Positions 37,906-46,326 of a stretch of DNA of 64,000 bases are shown piece after piece (the stretch's first letter is position 1; every line of letters begins with the position of its first letter). Both the position numbers and the translations under genes were made by a program. The notes below the pieces were generated by a model. The model was not told the origin of the DNA, did not search any database, and saw nothing but the letters and a program-made list of their open reading frames with translations. Origin of the DNA: JASLMY01 sp965226475. GTDB lineage: Bacteria; Pseudomonadota; Alphaproteobacteria; GCA-2731375. The stretch is from positions 124,001 through 188,000 of the forward strand of contig CBDDDJ010000004.1 of assembly GCA_965226475.1 (NCBI GenBank), in the 5' to 3' direction.

Positions 37906-38702
37906 TGCGGCCCGGCCGCGCCATCCTCAGCGGTGGCTCGAGCGGCATCGGTCTGGCCCTGGCCCGCAAGTTGGCCGAACAAGGCTGGTCCCTCACCATT
38001 CTGGCACGCGATCCCACGCGGCTCGAAGCCGCGGGCGAGTTGTTGCGCGCCCGGAGCACGGGCGAGGTTCTCCTGCAAAGCGTTGATGTGTCCGAGGCCG
38101 GGGCGGTCGAGACCGCCGTTGCCCGGTCGATCGAGGCCGGGGGCCCGCCGGCGCTGGTGGTGGCGAGCGCCGGAATCGCCCAACCGGGATATTTCGCGGA
38201 TCTGCCGCTCGCGGTCTTCGAGCGGGCCATGGCGGTCAACTATTTCGGCGCCCTGCATCTGGCCCGCGCCGCGCTGCCCTCGATGCGGCGGGCGGGGCGC
38301 GGCCGGCTGGTGCTGATCGGCTCCGGCGCCGGGCTGGTTGGCCTCTTCGGCTACAGCGCCTATTCGCCGAGCAAGTTCGCGCTTCGCGGTCTGGCGGAAG
38401 CGCTGCGGGCGGAAGTGAGGCCCGACGGCGTCGGCGTCTCGATCGTCTATCCCCCCGACACCGACACGCCGCAACTGGCCGCCGAGAACGAGACCAAGCC
38501 GGCCGAAACCCGGGCCATCACCGGCGCCGGCGGCATGATGAGAGCCGAGGCCGTGGCCGATGCGATCCTCAGGGGCATCGAGCGGGGCCGCTTCTCGATC
38601 ACGCCGGGCCTGGAGATGAGCTTGCTGGCGCCGCTGGCCGGTCTTTTGGCCCCGCTGCTGCGCTGGCACTTCGACGGCCTGGCCCGGCGCGCGCGTTCCT
38701 AG
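37905..38702 (+). CDS. Short-chain dehydrogenase resembling 3-ketodihydrosphingosine reductase
   Basis: 265-residue SDR. Cofactor motif GGSSGIGLALA near residue 10, LARDPTRLE (NADPH-type basic residue), NYFGALHLARAALPSM and the catalytic Tyr-Lys in YSAYSPSKFALRGLAEAL. The run VYPPDTDTPQLAAENETKP is very close to the same stretch in eukaryotic KDSR as I recall it, and the C-terminus has two hydrophobic stretches (SLLAPLAGLLAPLL) like the membrane tail of KDSR. TGATG overlap with the synthase gene implies coupled translation. It would reduce the 3-keto group made by the upstream enzyme. Confidence 0.85.
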   Translation: MRPGRAILSGGSSGIGLALARKLAEQGWSLTILARDPTRLEAAGELLRARSTGEVLLQSVDVSEAGAVETAVARSIEAGGPPALVVASAGIAQPGYFADLPLAVFERAMAVNYFGALHLARAALPSMRRAGRGRLVLIGSGAGLVGLFGYSAYSPSKFALRGLAEALRAEVRPDGVGVSIVYPPDTDTPQLAAENETKPAETRAITGAGGMMRAEAVADAILRGIERGRFSITPGLEMSLLAPLAGLLAPLLRWHFDGLARRARS

Positions 38703-39751
38703 GTTTTATCGCCCCGCCGTAGCAGTCGCGCCGTCAGGGCCGCCGGCACAAAGGTGATGGCGTTCAGAAAGACCAGCAGGAAGACCGCGTGCAGGACGCC
38801 GCCGAGGCCGAAGTGCACCAGCAGGCCGGAGAGGCCCGGGACTTCGGCGAGCAGGTCTTCACGCCATTGGGGCACGCAGCTGGTGGCATAGAGCAGCGGC
38901 AGGACGATCAGGGCGGTGATCGCCAGCAGCCAGTTGATGCCGTCCATCCGCTCCCGCCCCTGGCGGAATTCGGCCAGGTTGTAAATGCCGTAGAGGATCA
39001 GGGTCGGCAGGGTCATCAGGTCGAGCTGCCGGTCGATCAGGATGCCGAGCCCGAGCCCTTCTTGCGCGCAGTACCCGCCCAGCAGACGGACGGGATCGAG
39101 TGGCAGGTTCGGGACGAGCGCGATCCAGCTCTCGAACAGGCTCGGCTGTTTGTGCCCGAGCCAGATCACCCCGGCGCTGTAGCCGACGACGACGAGCAGA
39201 TAGCAAAGGGCCAGCCAGTCGGCGGAAACGAGCTTGATCTCTTCTTCTTCGTCCGGCTCGGTCTCGAACGCCGCCGCCGGCGCGCCGGCGATCCGGGCGC
39301 GGGCGGTGAGTTCGCGGACCAGGCGGGCCACGGTTTCGGCGTTGGCGCCGCCGTCGAACAGTTGCAGGCGCGCGGGTTGGCTTTGAATCCTAACCTCGCT
39401 TCGCCCGGCCGGCGTCCGCGCGATGCGAAGCAACACCACTTCGCCGAAGCTTCGCGCGCTCGCCTCCGTCCGGGCGCTGAACTCGACAACGTCGCCGACC
39501 GTGGTCTCGGCCTCGATGTGGGCCGCGATCTTGGCGAGTGCCGTCCGGGCGTGCGCCAGCATCTCGGCCGGCGCCGGCGAGAGCGTGAATTCGTGTTCGT
39601 AGCGGCAGCGGCCGGACCCGGTGTCGATGCCGAGGCGGATCGCATGGCGCCGGGCGGCCCGGCGGCTCGCCCACGTCAGGATGAAGACCACAAACGCCAG
39701 CAGCAGGACGACGGCGAGCGCCGCCCCAAGCGCCAATTCGAGCGTCGTCAT
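38699..39751 (-). CDS. Uncharacterised membrane protein
   Basis: 350 residues, not recognised. One N-terminal helix (LGAALAVVLLLAFVVFILTW), a soluble region of about 170 residues rich in Arg/Glu (ending in DEEEEIK), then three or four hydrophobic helices (WLALCYLLVVVGYSAGVIWLG, WLLAITALIVLPLLYATS, AVFLLVFLNAITFVPAALTA). Its stop shares the palindromic CTAG with the convergent reductase stop. GGGGGAG lies very close to the ATG. No function is proposed. Confidence 0.75.
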   Translation of the reverse strand: MTTLELALGAALAVVLLLAFVVFILTWASRRAARRHAIRLGIDTGSGRCRYEHEFTLSPAPAEMLAHARTALAKIAAHIEAETTVGDVVEFSARTEASARSFGEVVLLRIARTPAGRSEVRIQSQPARLQLFDGGANAETVARLVRELTARARIAGAPAAAFETEPDEEEEIKLVSADWLALCYLLVVVGYSAGVIWLGHKQPSLFESWIALVPNLPLDPVRLLGGYCAQEGLGLGILIDRQLDLMTLPTLILYGIYNLAEFRQGRERMDGINWLLAITALIVLPLLYATSCVPQWREDLLAEVPGLSGLLVHFGLGGVLHAVFLLVFLNAITFVPAALTARLLRRGDKT

Positions 39752-39782
39752 CTCCCCCACGGCCGGCGCGCCCGCCCCGCCG

Positions 39783-40850
39783 TCAAGCGCCGCCGCGCTG
39801 GCGGTCGAGCTGCAGGCGGGCCATGAAGGGAAGGAAGGGGTGGATGGCGAGATCGCGCATCGCCCCTTCGTCGAGCGACAGCAGGGCGGCGCGTTCGTCG
39901 GCCGCGAGCGCGGCATCCCGGCCGTAGGCGGCGGGATTCGCCAGGTAACGGGCGCGGGCCTCGCCGTCGGTCGCGAGCGCGTGCAGCAGCCCGCTCAAGG
40001 CGACCCGGTCGGCGGCAATTTCGGGATAGTGCGGCACCTCGCCCGCTTCGGCCGGCGGCGACCACCAGGCGAGCGTCGCATAGTCGTGGTGCCAGGAGGG
40101 GTCGAGCGAGACCAAGTCCGGCTTGCGCTCGCCGAGCATGCCGGCGGCCACGGCCCAGCAGCGAAGTTCGATGTTGCCGGTGGCGTCGAGCCGTGCCGGG
40201 TCGAGCGACAGGAGCCAGCGAAGATTCCCGGATTCAAGCTCGGCCATCAACTTGCGGTCGAAGTCGATATCCGGATGGGCATAACGATCCGTGCCGGGGA
40301 AGTGCGACAAACCCCCGCTCGCCACCACCACGGCCTTCAGGCCAAGCGCCGCCAGGCCCCGGGCCAATGCCTGGCCGAAGGCGTAACAACGCTCGATCGC
40401 CGGTTGCGGCGGGATATAGGCGTTGACGTAGACGGGGAGGATCGGCCCGCCGAACCCGAGAAAGTCCAGCGGAATGCCGAAGGCATAGTCGAGCGCGGCG
40501 TTGGAGGAAAACGCCGGATCGAAGCCCTCCGCCTGCAGATGGCGGACGAGCTTTGTCGCCGCCTCGTGCGCCACCTCGTGTACGAATTCCCGCCCCGCGA
40601 AGGTTCCCCGCGCTTCCGCGCCCCGATGCAGCATGAAGGCCGGCACGCAATGCAGCAGGAACTGGTTGGCGTGATCGTTGGCGACGACGACGGTGACATC
40701 GGGCTCCAACGCCGCCAGCCGCCGCCCGTTTTCTTGGGCCAGCCCGCGGATCCGCTCGACCGTCGCCCGGTCCTCCGTCTCCGGCAGGGTGAAAAACTGC
40801 GGCGCGTGCGCCATGAAGACGCCGCCGAGTATGTCTGTTTGGGTCGTCAT
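39783..40850 (-). CDS. Class III extradiol ring-cleavage dioxygenase, LigB domain fused to a LigA-like domain
   Basis: 355-residue non-heme iron dioxygenase. The LigB part (about residues 1-275) has His in FMAHAPQFF and NDHANQFLL as likely iron ligands and GLSHFPGTD as a further family block. The C-terminal 65 residues (ARYLANPAAYGRDAALAADERAALLS-type helix, then LAIHPFLPFM) resemble the small LigA subunit of protocatechuate 4,5-dioxygenase, so both subunits appear joined in one chain. GGAAGAG precedes this ATG. The in-frame run up to 41399 joins it to an alcohol dehydrogenase remnant only by chance. Confidence 0.85.
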   Translation of the reverse strand: MTTQTDILGGVFMAHAPQFFTLPETEDRATVERIRGLAQENGRRLAALEPDVTVVVANDHANQFLLHCVPAFMLHRGAEARGTFAGREFVHEVAHEAATKLVRHLQAEGFDPAFSSNAALDYAFGIPLDFLGFGGPILPVYVNAYIPPQPAIERCYAFGQALARGLAALGLKAVVVASGGLSHFPGTDRYAHPDIDFDRKLMAELESGNLRWLLSLDPARLDATGNIELRCWAVAAGMLGERKPDLVSLDPSWHHDYATLAWWSPPAEAGEVPHYPEIAADRVALSGLLHALATDGEARARYLANPAAYGRDAALAADERAALLSLDEGAMRDLAIHPFLPFMARLQLDRQRGGA

Positions 40851-41171
40851 CGAACTCTTCCAAGGTTCACTTCGCGCGAACCTCATCCTATCCCGGTTCA
40901 CGTCACCGGTCGTCGACAAGCTCGCGAGTTCCCGCCACGCGTCTGGGTCGTCCGAGAAAGGGATGGCTCTCCGGATGACCGGTGGTTTGCGGTATCCGGT
41001 CGACCACGTTGGCGGCGGCCCATTCGTTGTCTTTAGCGACATGCGAATGAATGGCGGCAATGTGTCGCCGCGAGGCCCGCGAAAATCCAATCGGCAAGCC
41101 CGTACATTTCCTCCCTTTTCTCGAGCGTCGGGACATCGTCGGGATTTTCGTCCGCCTCGTCCCCGGCGCGC
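40851..41171. other. Spacer with no supported gene, probably decayed coding sequence
   Basis: About 320 bp between the dioxygenase start and the alcohol dehydrogenase remnant. Minus-strand frames are open and give coding-like text (NPDDVPTLEKREEMYGLADW around 41150) but no start, no full domain and no recognisable family. I regard it as remains of deleted genes. Confidence 0.4.
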
Positions 41172-41399
41172 GAATTCCACGACGCCGTCGCCGATGCTCC
41201 GCACCCGGGCGACGACCTCGTGGCCGGGCACGATTTCGGCCGGGATGTCGGGCAGGTCGCCGTCCACCACATGCAGGTCGGCGCGGCAGACCCCGCAGGC
41301 GAGCACGCGGGCCACCAGCTGCCCCGGCCCGGCCGTTGGCACCGGCCGTTCGACCAGGGTCGGTTCGCGGCCCGGCGCCCTTAAAACCATGGCGCCCAT
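41172..41399 (-). pseudogene. Remnant of zinc-type alcohol dehydrogenase, N-terminal 76 residues only
   Basis: Starts MGAMVLRAPGREPTLVERP and runs through ACGVCRADLHVVDGDL and IPAEIVPGHEVVARV, which are the catalytic-zinc Cys and the GHE motif of the GroES-like domain. Similarity stops after GDGVVEF at about residue 76; a full gene has about 340 residues. The structural-zinc loop and NAD domain are missing. A deletion probably removed the rest. Confidence 0.7.
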
Positions 41400-41484
41400 C
41401 GTTCCCTCCCGTGCCTCGCGGCGTCGGGCTGGCCAAGTCTCATGCTAGGGTAGCCCGCGTCGGGGCAAAGCGGACAGAGTTGCG

Positions 41485-42357
41485 ATGAACGAACGGATCG
41501 GGATTTTCATTCTGGTCCTGCTGGCGCTCGGCGCGCTGCTGGTGGCGGTCCTGCCGCGCCTGGCGCCGGGCCGGATGCGGGCGGCGGAGCTTTGGCCGCT
41601 CTATGGCGTGCAGCTGGCGATCGTCGGCTTCGCGCTGGCGCCGGCCTACGTCGGGGGCTGGACCTACCTCATGTGCCTGCTGGCGCTCGGCGCCAGGGCG
41701 CAGTGGGAACTGCTGCAGCTGGCGCGGCCCAACGCCGCGACGACGCCGCCGGCGCTCGGCTGCGGTGCCTTCGCGCTGTTGGCGGTCTTCGGGTTGAAGC
41801 CGGAACTGGCGGTCCTCTCGCTTCCCATCGCAGCCATCGTCGTGGGCGCGCTTCTGCCCCGTCCCTCGGAACGCCGTTTCGGCGTGCAGGCGGCGAGCCT
41901 GGCGATCCCCGGCGGGCTGGTCGCCGGCCTCGTGCTGCTCGGCCGGCTGGAGGACGGCTTCGCCTGGATCGCTTTCGCCTATGTGGTGGTCGAGGTGAAC
42001 GACACCGGCGCCTATCTTCTGGGCAAGGCCTTCGGGCGGCGGCGGATTCTGCCGCGCCTCTCGCCCGGCAAGACGGAAGCGGGGCTCTTCGGTGGGATCG
42101 CCTGCGCCCTCCTCGCCGGCCCGGCGATGGGCGGCCTGGTGCTGGAGCTTTCCTGGGGGGTGGCGGCGGGCGCGACGCTGGCGGCGCTCTTCGGCGGCCT
42201 CGCCGGCGATCTCGCGACCTCGTGGATCAAGCGGCGTTACGGCGCCAAGGATTTCCCGCCCGTTCATTCGTCCCATGGCGGGGCGCTGGACATTTACGAT
42301 TCACTGCTCTTCGCGGCGCCGGTTCTCTATCTCTTCCATCTCGCCGTCGTCGCCTGA
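41485..42357 (+). CDS. CdsA-like phosphatidate cytidylyltransferase family protein
   Basis: 290-residue inner-membrane protein with about eight hydrophobic helices. The C-terminal CTP-transferase signature is recognisable: SWIKRRYGAKDFPPVHSSHGG then ALDIYDS. Canonical CdsA has HGGxxDRxDS, so the Arg is Ile here, and the KD-to-HGG linker differs; it is a paralogue rather than the standard housekeeping CdsA. CdsA makes CDP-diacylglycerol from phosphatidic acid. Its 3' end overlaps the convergent exporter gene by 57 bp. Confidence 0.8.
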   Translation: MNERIGIFILVLLALGALLVAVLPRLAPGRMRAAELWPLYGVQLAIVGFALAPAYVGGWTYLMCLLALGARAQWELLQLARPNAATTPPALGCGAFALLAVFGLKPELAVLSLPIAAIVVGALLPRPSERRFGVQAASLAIPGGLVAGLVLLGRLEDGFAWIAFAYVVVEVNDTGAYLLGKAFGRRRILPRLSPGKTEAGLFGGIACALLAGPAMGGLVLELSWGVAAGATLAALFGGLAGDLATSWIKRRYGAKDFPPVHSSHGGALDIYDSLLFAAPVLYLFHLAVVA

Positions 42358-44040
42358 GCCATCGATCACGTTGCCGTCGCGGGCCACCAGCGCCGGCATG
42401 AGGCCGTCCTGGTAGTCACTTTCCTGCACGATCCGGCCGTAGTCCATCTTGATCAGCCGGTCGCAGGCGTGGAAGTAGGCATCGTCGTGCGTCACCGCGA
42501 TGATGGTCTTGCCCTGGGCTTTCAATTCCGGCAGCAGTTCGTTGTAGAAGAAGCGGCGGAAGCCGGGGTCCTGGTCGGCGGCGAACTCGTCCAATACGTA
42601 GATATTCCGGTCCTCCAGCGCCGCGACCGCATAGGCGAGGCGCTTGCGCTGTCCGGTCGAGAGCGAGACGGTGGAGAAGGCTTCGCCCTCGTAGCGGGTC
42701 TTGCGCGAGAGCTGCAAGAGGCTCAGCAGCCGGTCGAGCTGGCCGAGATCCGGGTCCGTCATGCCGTAGAGCCGGCGGAACAGGTGGAAGTCGTTGTAGA
42801 TGGCGGAGAACATCTCCCGGTAGGCCTGCCGGTCGGCCGCCTCGACCGGCCGCCCGTCGATCAGGATACGGCCGGCCGTGGGGGTGTAGAGCGCGGTAAG
42901 CACCTTCAGCAGCGTGGTCTTGCCCGAACCGTTGCCGCCGACGATGAACATCACCTCGCCCCGGCGGATCTCCAGGTCGACGGGGCCGAGGTCGAAGGAA
43001 TCGTCGCTGCCCTCCTCGACGAACTCGAAGCCGATGCCGTCGAGTGTCAGGGTCTCGAAGCCGAGCGGCGCGATCCGTCGCGAGCGGTCCTCGTCGCTCG
43101 CCACTTCGGCGTCGAGCGCCGCCTCCAGTTCGCGCACCTTGCGCAGCGAGACCCGCGCCTTCGAGAGCCGGGGCATGGCCGTCACCAGGTTTTCCATCGG
43201 GCCGACCAGGAACAGGATCGCGGCGAGGAAGGGGAAGACGGCGCCGCCGACCTCGGGGACCAGCTGGGGCAACACGAAGATCAGCATCCCCATCAGGCCG
43301 AAGAGGAAGAGCTGCGAGGTCATGAAGCCGCGAATGTACAGGATCTCGGCGCCGACGTTCAGATCGCGGAAGTCGGCGGAGACCTCGTCGATCCCCTCGC
43401 GAACCGCCATGTGGCGGGCACGGTTCAGCTTGATCTCCTTGTAGCCGTCCAGGATGTCCTTGATGCCGGTGAAGAATTCCGCCTCCTTGGCCCGCGCCGC
43501 CCGTACCTTGCCGACCGCCCGGCGGTCCTGTGCCAGATAGACGACCAGGCCGACGATGATCGCCACGATCGTGCAGCCGAGCGCCAGCGGCGACAGCCAG
43601 CCGATATAGCCGAGGCAGAACAGCACCACCACGATGTTCTGCACCGCGTTCAGGAACTTGATCGCCGCGCGGGCGACCTGAGTGACGTCGGTGGTGAGGC
43701 GGGCATAGATTTCGCCGATGCCTTGGGATTCGACGAAGCGCAGGTGGGTGAACAGCAACTTGTCCGAGATCCGCATGCGCAGGCCCTTGGTCATCTCCTC
43801 GACCATCATCCGCGCGCGGCTGAGCGCATAGTAGTTGGCGGCTCCGAACAGCAGAACGAAGAGGACGAAGGCGATGAGGTGTTCCCACGCGAACCGATTC
43901 GCCATGACGGCGGCGGCACCGGCGTTGATCGTGGTCAAAATCATGCCCCGCGCGAGGCCCGAGATCAGAGAGGCGCTCATGATCCGGACCCGCGAGCCCG
44001 GAACCTCCCGGTAGAAGAATTTGACCAGTTCGAACGCCAT
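42301..44040 (-). CDS. ABC transporter, fused permease-ATPase of the cyclic-peptide-export type
   Basis: 579-residue half-transporter. Six hydrophobic segments cover about residues 20-290; the ATPase follows with Walker A GGNGSGKTTLLK near residue 367, signature STGQRKRLAYA, Walker B NIYVLDEFAADQDP and switch His in VTHDD. The STGQ signature and the LDEFAADQDP Walker B are typical of the SyrD/PvdE-like exporters that move peptides or siderophores. It lies 24 bp after the CDP-alcohol phosphatidyltransferase gene, so a lipid-linked cargo is a possibility. Confidence 0.87.
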   Translation of the reverse strand: MAFELVKFFYREVPGSRVRIMSASLISGLARGMILTTINAGAAAVMANRFAWEHLIAFVLFVLLFGAANYYALSRARMMVEEMTKGLRMRISDKLLFTHLRFVESQGIGEIYARLTTDVTQVARAAIKFLNAVQNIVVVLFCLGYIGWLSPLALGCTIVAIIVGLVVYLAQDRRAVGKVRAARAKEAEFFTGIKDILDGYKEIKLNRARHMAVREGIDEVSADFRDLNVGAEILYIRGFMTSQLFLFGLMGMLIFVLPQLVPEVGGAVFPFLAAILFLVGPMENLVTAMPRLSKARVSLRKVRELEAALDAEVASDEDRSRRIAPLGFETLTLDGIGFEFVEEGSDDSFDLGPVDLEIRRGEVMFIVGGNGSGKTTLLKVLTALYTPTAGRILIDGRPVEAADRQAYREMFSAIYNDFHLFRRLYGMTDPDLGQLDRLLSLLQLSRKTRYEGEAFSTVSLSTGQRKRLAYAVAALEDRNIYVLDEFAADQDPGFRRFFYNELLPELKAQGKTIIAVTHDDAYFHACDRLIKMDYGRIVQESDYQDGLMPALVARDGNVIDGSGDDGEMEEIENRRREEQ

Positions 44041-44064
44041 GTTTCCGGCGGCCAGCCCGGGGGC

Positions 44065-44691
44065 TCAGCCGTCCTCTTCCTGGTGTGACTCAATCGACCG
44101 ACGGGCGCGAAAGAACCGTTGGACGGCCGTCGCGTGCGTCAGAAGTGCGAGCAGGATCAAGAGGTAATAGAGCGGCGAGGGCTCGATTTCCAGCCAAATA
44201 TTCACCAGGGGATCGAGCAGCAGGGCGAGGCAGATGAAGATGATCCGCTCCAGCCGCTCCATCAAGTCCGGCCATTTGACGTTGTCGACCGGGACCTCGA
44301 TCGCCGCGCGGGCCTTGTTGTAGCTGATCAGCAGTGATCCCGTCAGCGCCCCCATCGCCGGGGCCCAATAGCCCGTGACCAGAGCGATGGCCAGGAAAAC
44401 GGCGATTTCCTGGTAGCGGTCGAACACCGCGTCGAGATAGCCGCCGAGGCGCGAGGCGCGGCCGGTCAGTCGGGCGACGGCGCCATCGAGGGCATCGAAG
44501 GCGAAGGCGATGGCCAGCAGCAGGGCGAAGACGACGTGGTTTTCGTGCCACAAGTAGAGGGCGCAGTTCGCCAGAACCAGGGCGAAGCCCAGCATCGTCA
44601 CCTGGTTGGGGCTGATGCCGGTCCGGGCGAGATGCCGCGCCATGCCCTCCCAGAAGCGGTCGTGCGCCGCCTTGTTCAGCCCATCCAGCAT
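44065..44691 (-). CDS. CDP-alcohol phosphatidyltransferase family protein
   Basis: 208-residue integral membrane enzyme. The full family motif DG-x2-AR-x8-G-x3-D-x3-D is present in ALDGAVARLTGRASRLGGYLDAVFD near residues 66-92, so metal and CDP binding should be intact. Such enzymes move a phosphoalcohol from CDP-lipid or CDP-alcohol to an acceptor (PgsA, Pss, inositol and choline types). The acceptor cannot be named. It sits between an FGGY kinase and an ABC exporter on one strand. Confidence 0.9.
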   Translation of the reverse strand: MLDGLNKAAHDRFWEGMARHLARTGISPNQVTMLGFALVLANCALYLWHENHVVFALLLAIAFAFDALDGAVARLTGRASRLGGYLDAVFDRYQEIAVFLAIALVTGYWAPAMGALTGSLLISYNKARAAIEVPVDNVKWPDLMERLERIIFICLALLLDPLVNIWLEIEPSPLYYLLILLALLTHATAVQRFFRARRSIESHQEEDG

Positions 44692-44724
44692 GTCGCCCGG
44701 GTCCGTGGTGAATCGGCCCCGAGA

Positions 44725-46272
44725 TTACCGCATGACGCCGGCTCGGCGCCACTTCGCCGGTGCCTTGGCGCCCGCGAGGTAGCGGGCGTAGCGGGCATCG
44801 TGGACCGCTTTTCGGCCGGGATCGGGTGGGAAAATGTCCGCCGTCGGCGCCATCTCGGAGGCCTCGTCGAGATCGGCCCGCCAGCCCAGCGCCAGGCTGG
44901 CGAGGAGGGCGACGCCCCGGGCGCCGGCGAGGTCGGGGTCGGAGGGCCGGGCGAGGGTCAGGCCGGTGACGTCGGCGGTGATCTGGCACCAGAGGTCGCT
45001 CAGCGCGCCGCCGCCGACGATTCGGGCCTCGAGCGGCGCGCCATCGAGGGAGTGGGTCATGGCGTCCAAGGCCCAGCGGCTGTTGAGTGCCACGCCCTCC
45101 AGCACCGCGCGAGCCATCGCCGCGCGCCCGGCGTCGAACGAGAGGCCGAGGAAGCCGGCGCGGCGTTCGGGATCGTCGACCGGCACCCGTTCGCCCATCA
45201 GCCAGGGGAGGAACAGCGGGGAATTGCTGCTCGTCTCGACCGTCGCGGCGGCTTCATCGAAGGCGGCGAGGTTGCCGCCGAAGCCAAAAATTTCCGCCGC
45301 CCAGGCCGCCGCAGCGCCGGCGCTTTCCTGGGTCGCGATCAGGAGATAGCGGTCCCGCTCCGCCGCCGCGAGCGTGCCGATCCCGCGCAAGACGTCGACC
45401 TTGGGCCGGGCTCGCGGCGCGCCCCACCAGGAGCTGGTGCCGTAATAGAGGAAGAGCTCGCCGTCGCCGATGGCGCCGGCGCCCAAGGCCGAGGCCAGCA
45501 CGTCGCCGGCGCCACCGACCACCGGCGTGCCGGCAAGCAGGCCCAGCTCCCGCGCCGCCTCGCCGCGAAGCTCGCCGACGACCTCCGAGCCGAGGCGGAT
45601 ATTGGAAAGCAGGGCCGGATCGAGCCCGGCGCGGCGCAATAGCGCGGGCGACCAGGCCCAGCGGCCGGGCCGGGCGTCCATCAGCCAGGTGAGGTGGGCG
45701 CAATCGGGCGTCGTCGCCGCTTCGCCGGTGGCGCGCTGGATCAGGTATTCCTTGACGTCGGCCAGCCGGCGGGCCCGGGCCCAGACCTCCGGCATCTCCT
45801 CGCGCAGCCACAGCATCTTCGACAAGGGATCCTTGCCCGAGAGGTTGGGCGCGCCGTTGGCGAGCCGCAGCCAGGGAAGCAGCGCCGTCAGGCCATAGCC
45901 CTGGATCCGCGGCCAGCCGGCGACCAGGCGGCGGGCCTGCGGCGCGCTGCGGGTGTCGAGCCAGATCAGCGCATCGTGCAGGGCCTCGCCGTCGGCGTCG
46001 AGCGCGACCATGGCGCCCATCTGGCCGGCGATGGCGATGGCGGCGACGCGTTCGGGCGGGATGTCCGCTTCGGCCAGCATCACCCGGCTGGCCCGCGCCA
46101 TCGCCCGCCACCAGTCCTCGGGCGACTGCTCGGCCCAGCCTGGCGCCGGCCGCGACATGGGATAGCCCTCCCGCGCCCGCGCCACGGTCCGGCCTCGGCC
46201 GTCGAACAGCGCCGACTTGACGGACGAGGTGCCGAAGTCGTACCCGAGAACCAGATCGCCGCCGGAGGTCAT
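44725..46272 (-). CDS. FGGY family carbohydrate kinase (xylulokinase-like)
   Basis: 515-residue sugar or polyol kinase. The N-terminal phosphate motif LVLGYDFGTSSVKSALFD, APGWAEQSPEDWWRAMARA, GQMGAMVALDADGEAL and the C-terminal IVGGGALSDLWCQITADV, the adenosine-binding stretch, mark the family. GGAGG is upstream. It begins a three-gene minus-strand run with the CDP-alcohol phosphatidyltransferase and exporter (33 and 24 bp gaps). No xylose isomerase or sugar importer lies nearby, so its substrate could be another polyol. Confidence 0.9.
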   Translation of the reverse strand: MTSGGDLVLGYDFGTSSVKSALFDGRGRTVARAREGYPMSRPAPGWAEQSPEDWWRAMARASRVMLAEADIPPERVAAIAIAGQMGAMVALDADGEALHDALIWLDTRSAPQARRLVAGWPRIQGYGLTALLPWLRLANGAPNLSGKDPLSKMLWLREEMPEVWARARRLADVKEYLIQRATGEAATTPDCAHLTWLMDARPGRWAWSPALLRRAGLDPALLSNIRLGSEVVGELRGEAARELGLLAGTPVVGGAGDVLASALGAGAIGDGELFLYYGTSSWWGAPRARPKVDVLRGIGTLAAAERDRYLLIATQESAGAAAAWAAEIFGFGGNLAAFDEAAATVETSSNSPLFLPWLMGERVPVDDPERRAGFLGLSFDAGRAAMARAVLEGVALNSRWALDAMTHSLDGAPLEARIVGGGALSDLWCQITADVTGLTLARPSDPDLAGARGVALLASLALGWRADLDEASEMAPTADIFPPDPGRKAVHDARYARYLAGAKAPAKWRRAGVMR

Positions 46273-46326
46273 GGCCGGTTCGCGCCTCCGCCTGCCTTGC
46301 GCACGACGCCGGGAGATGATAGCCGC

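Noticed and set aside
39783..41399. A 538-codon frame suggesting an alcohol dehydrogenase-dioxygenase fusion
   Set aside because: The middle 110 residues match nothing, the dehydrogenase part stops at residue 76, and a good start for the dioxygenase exists at 40850.
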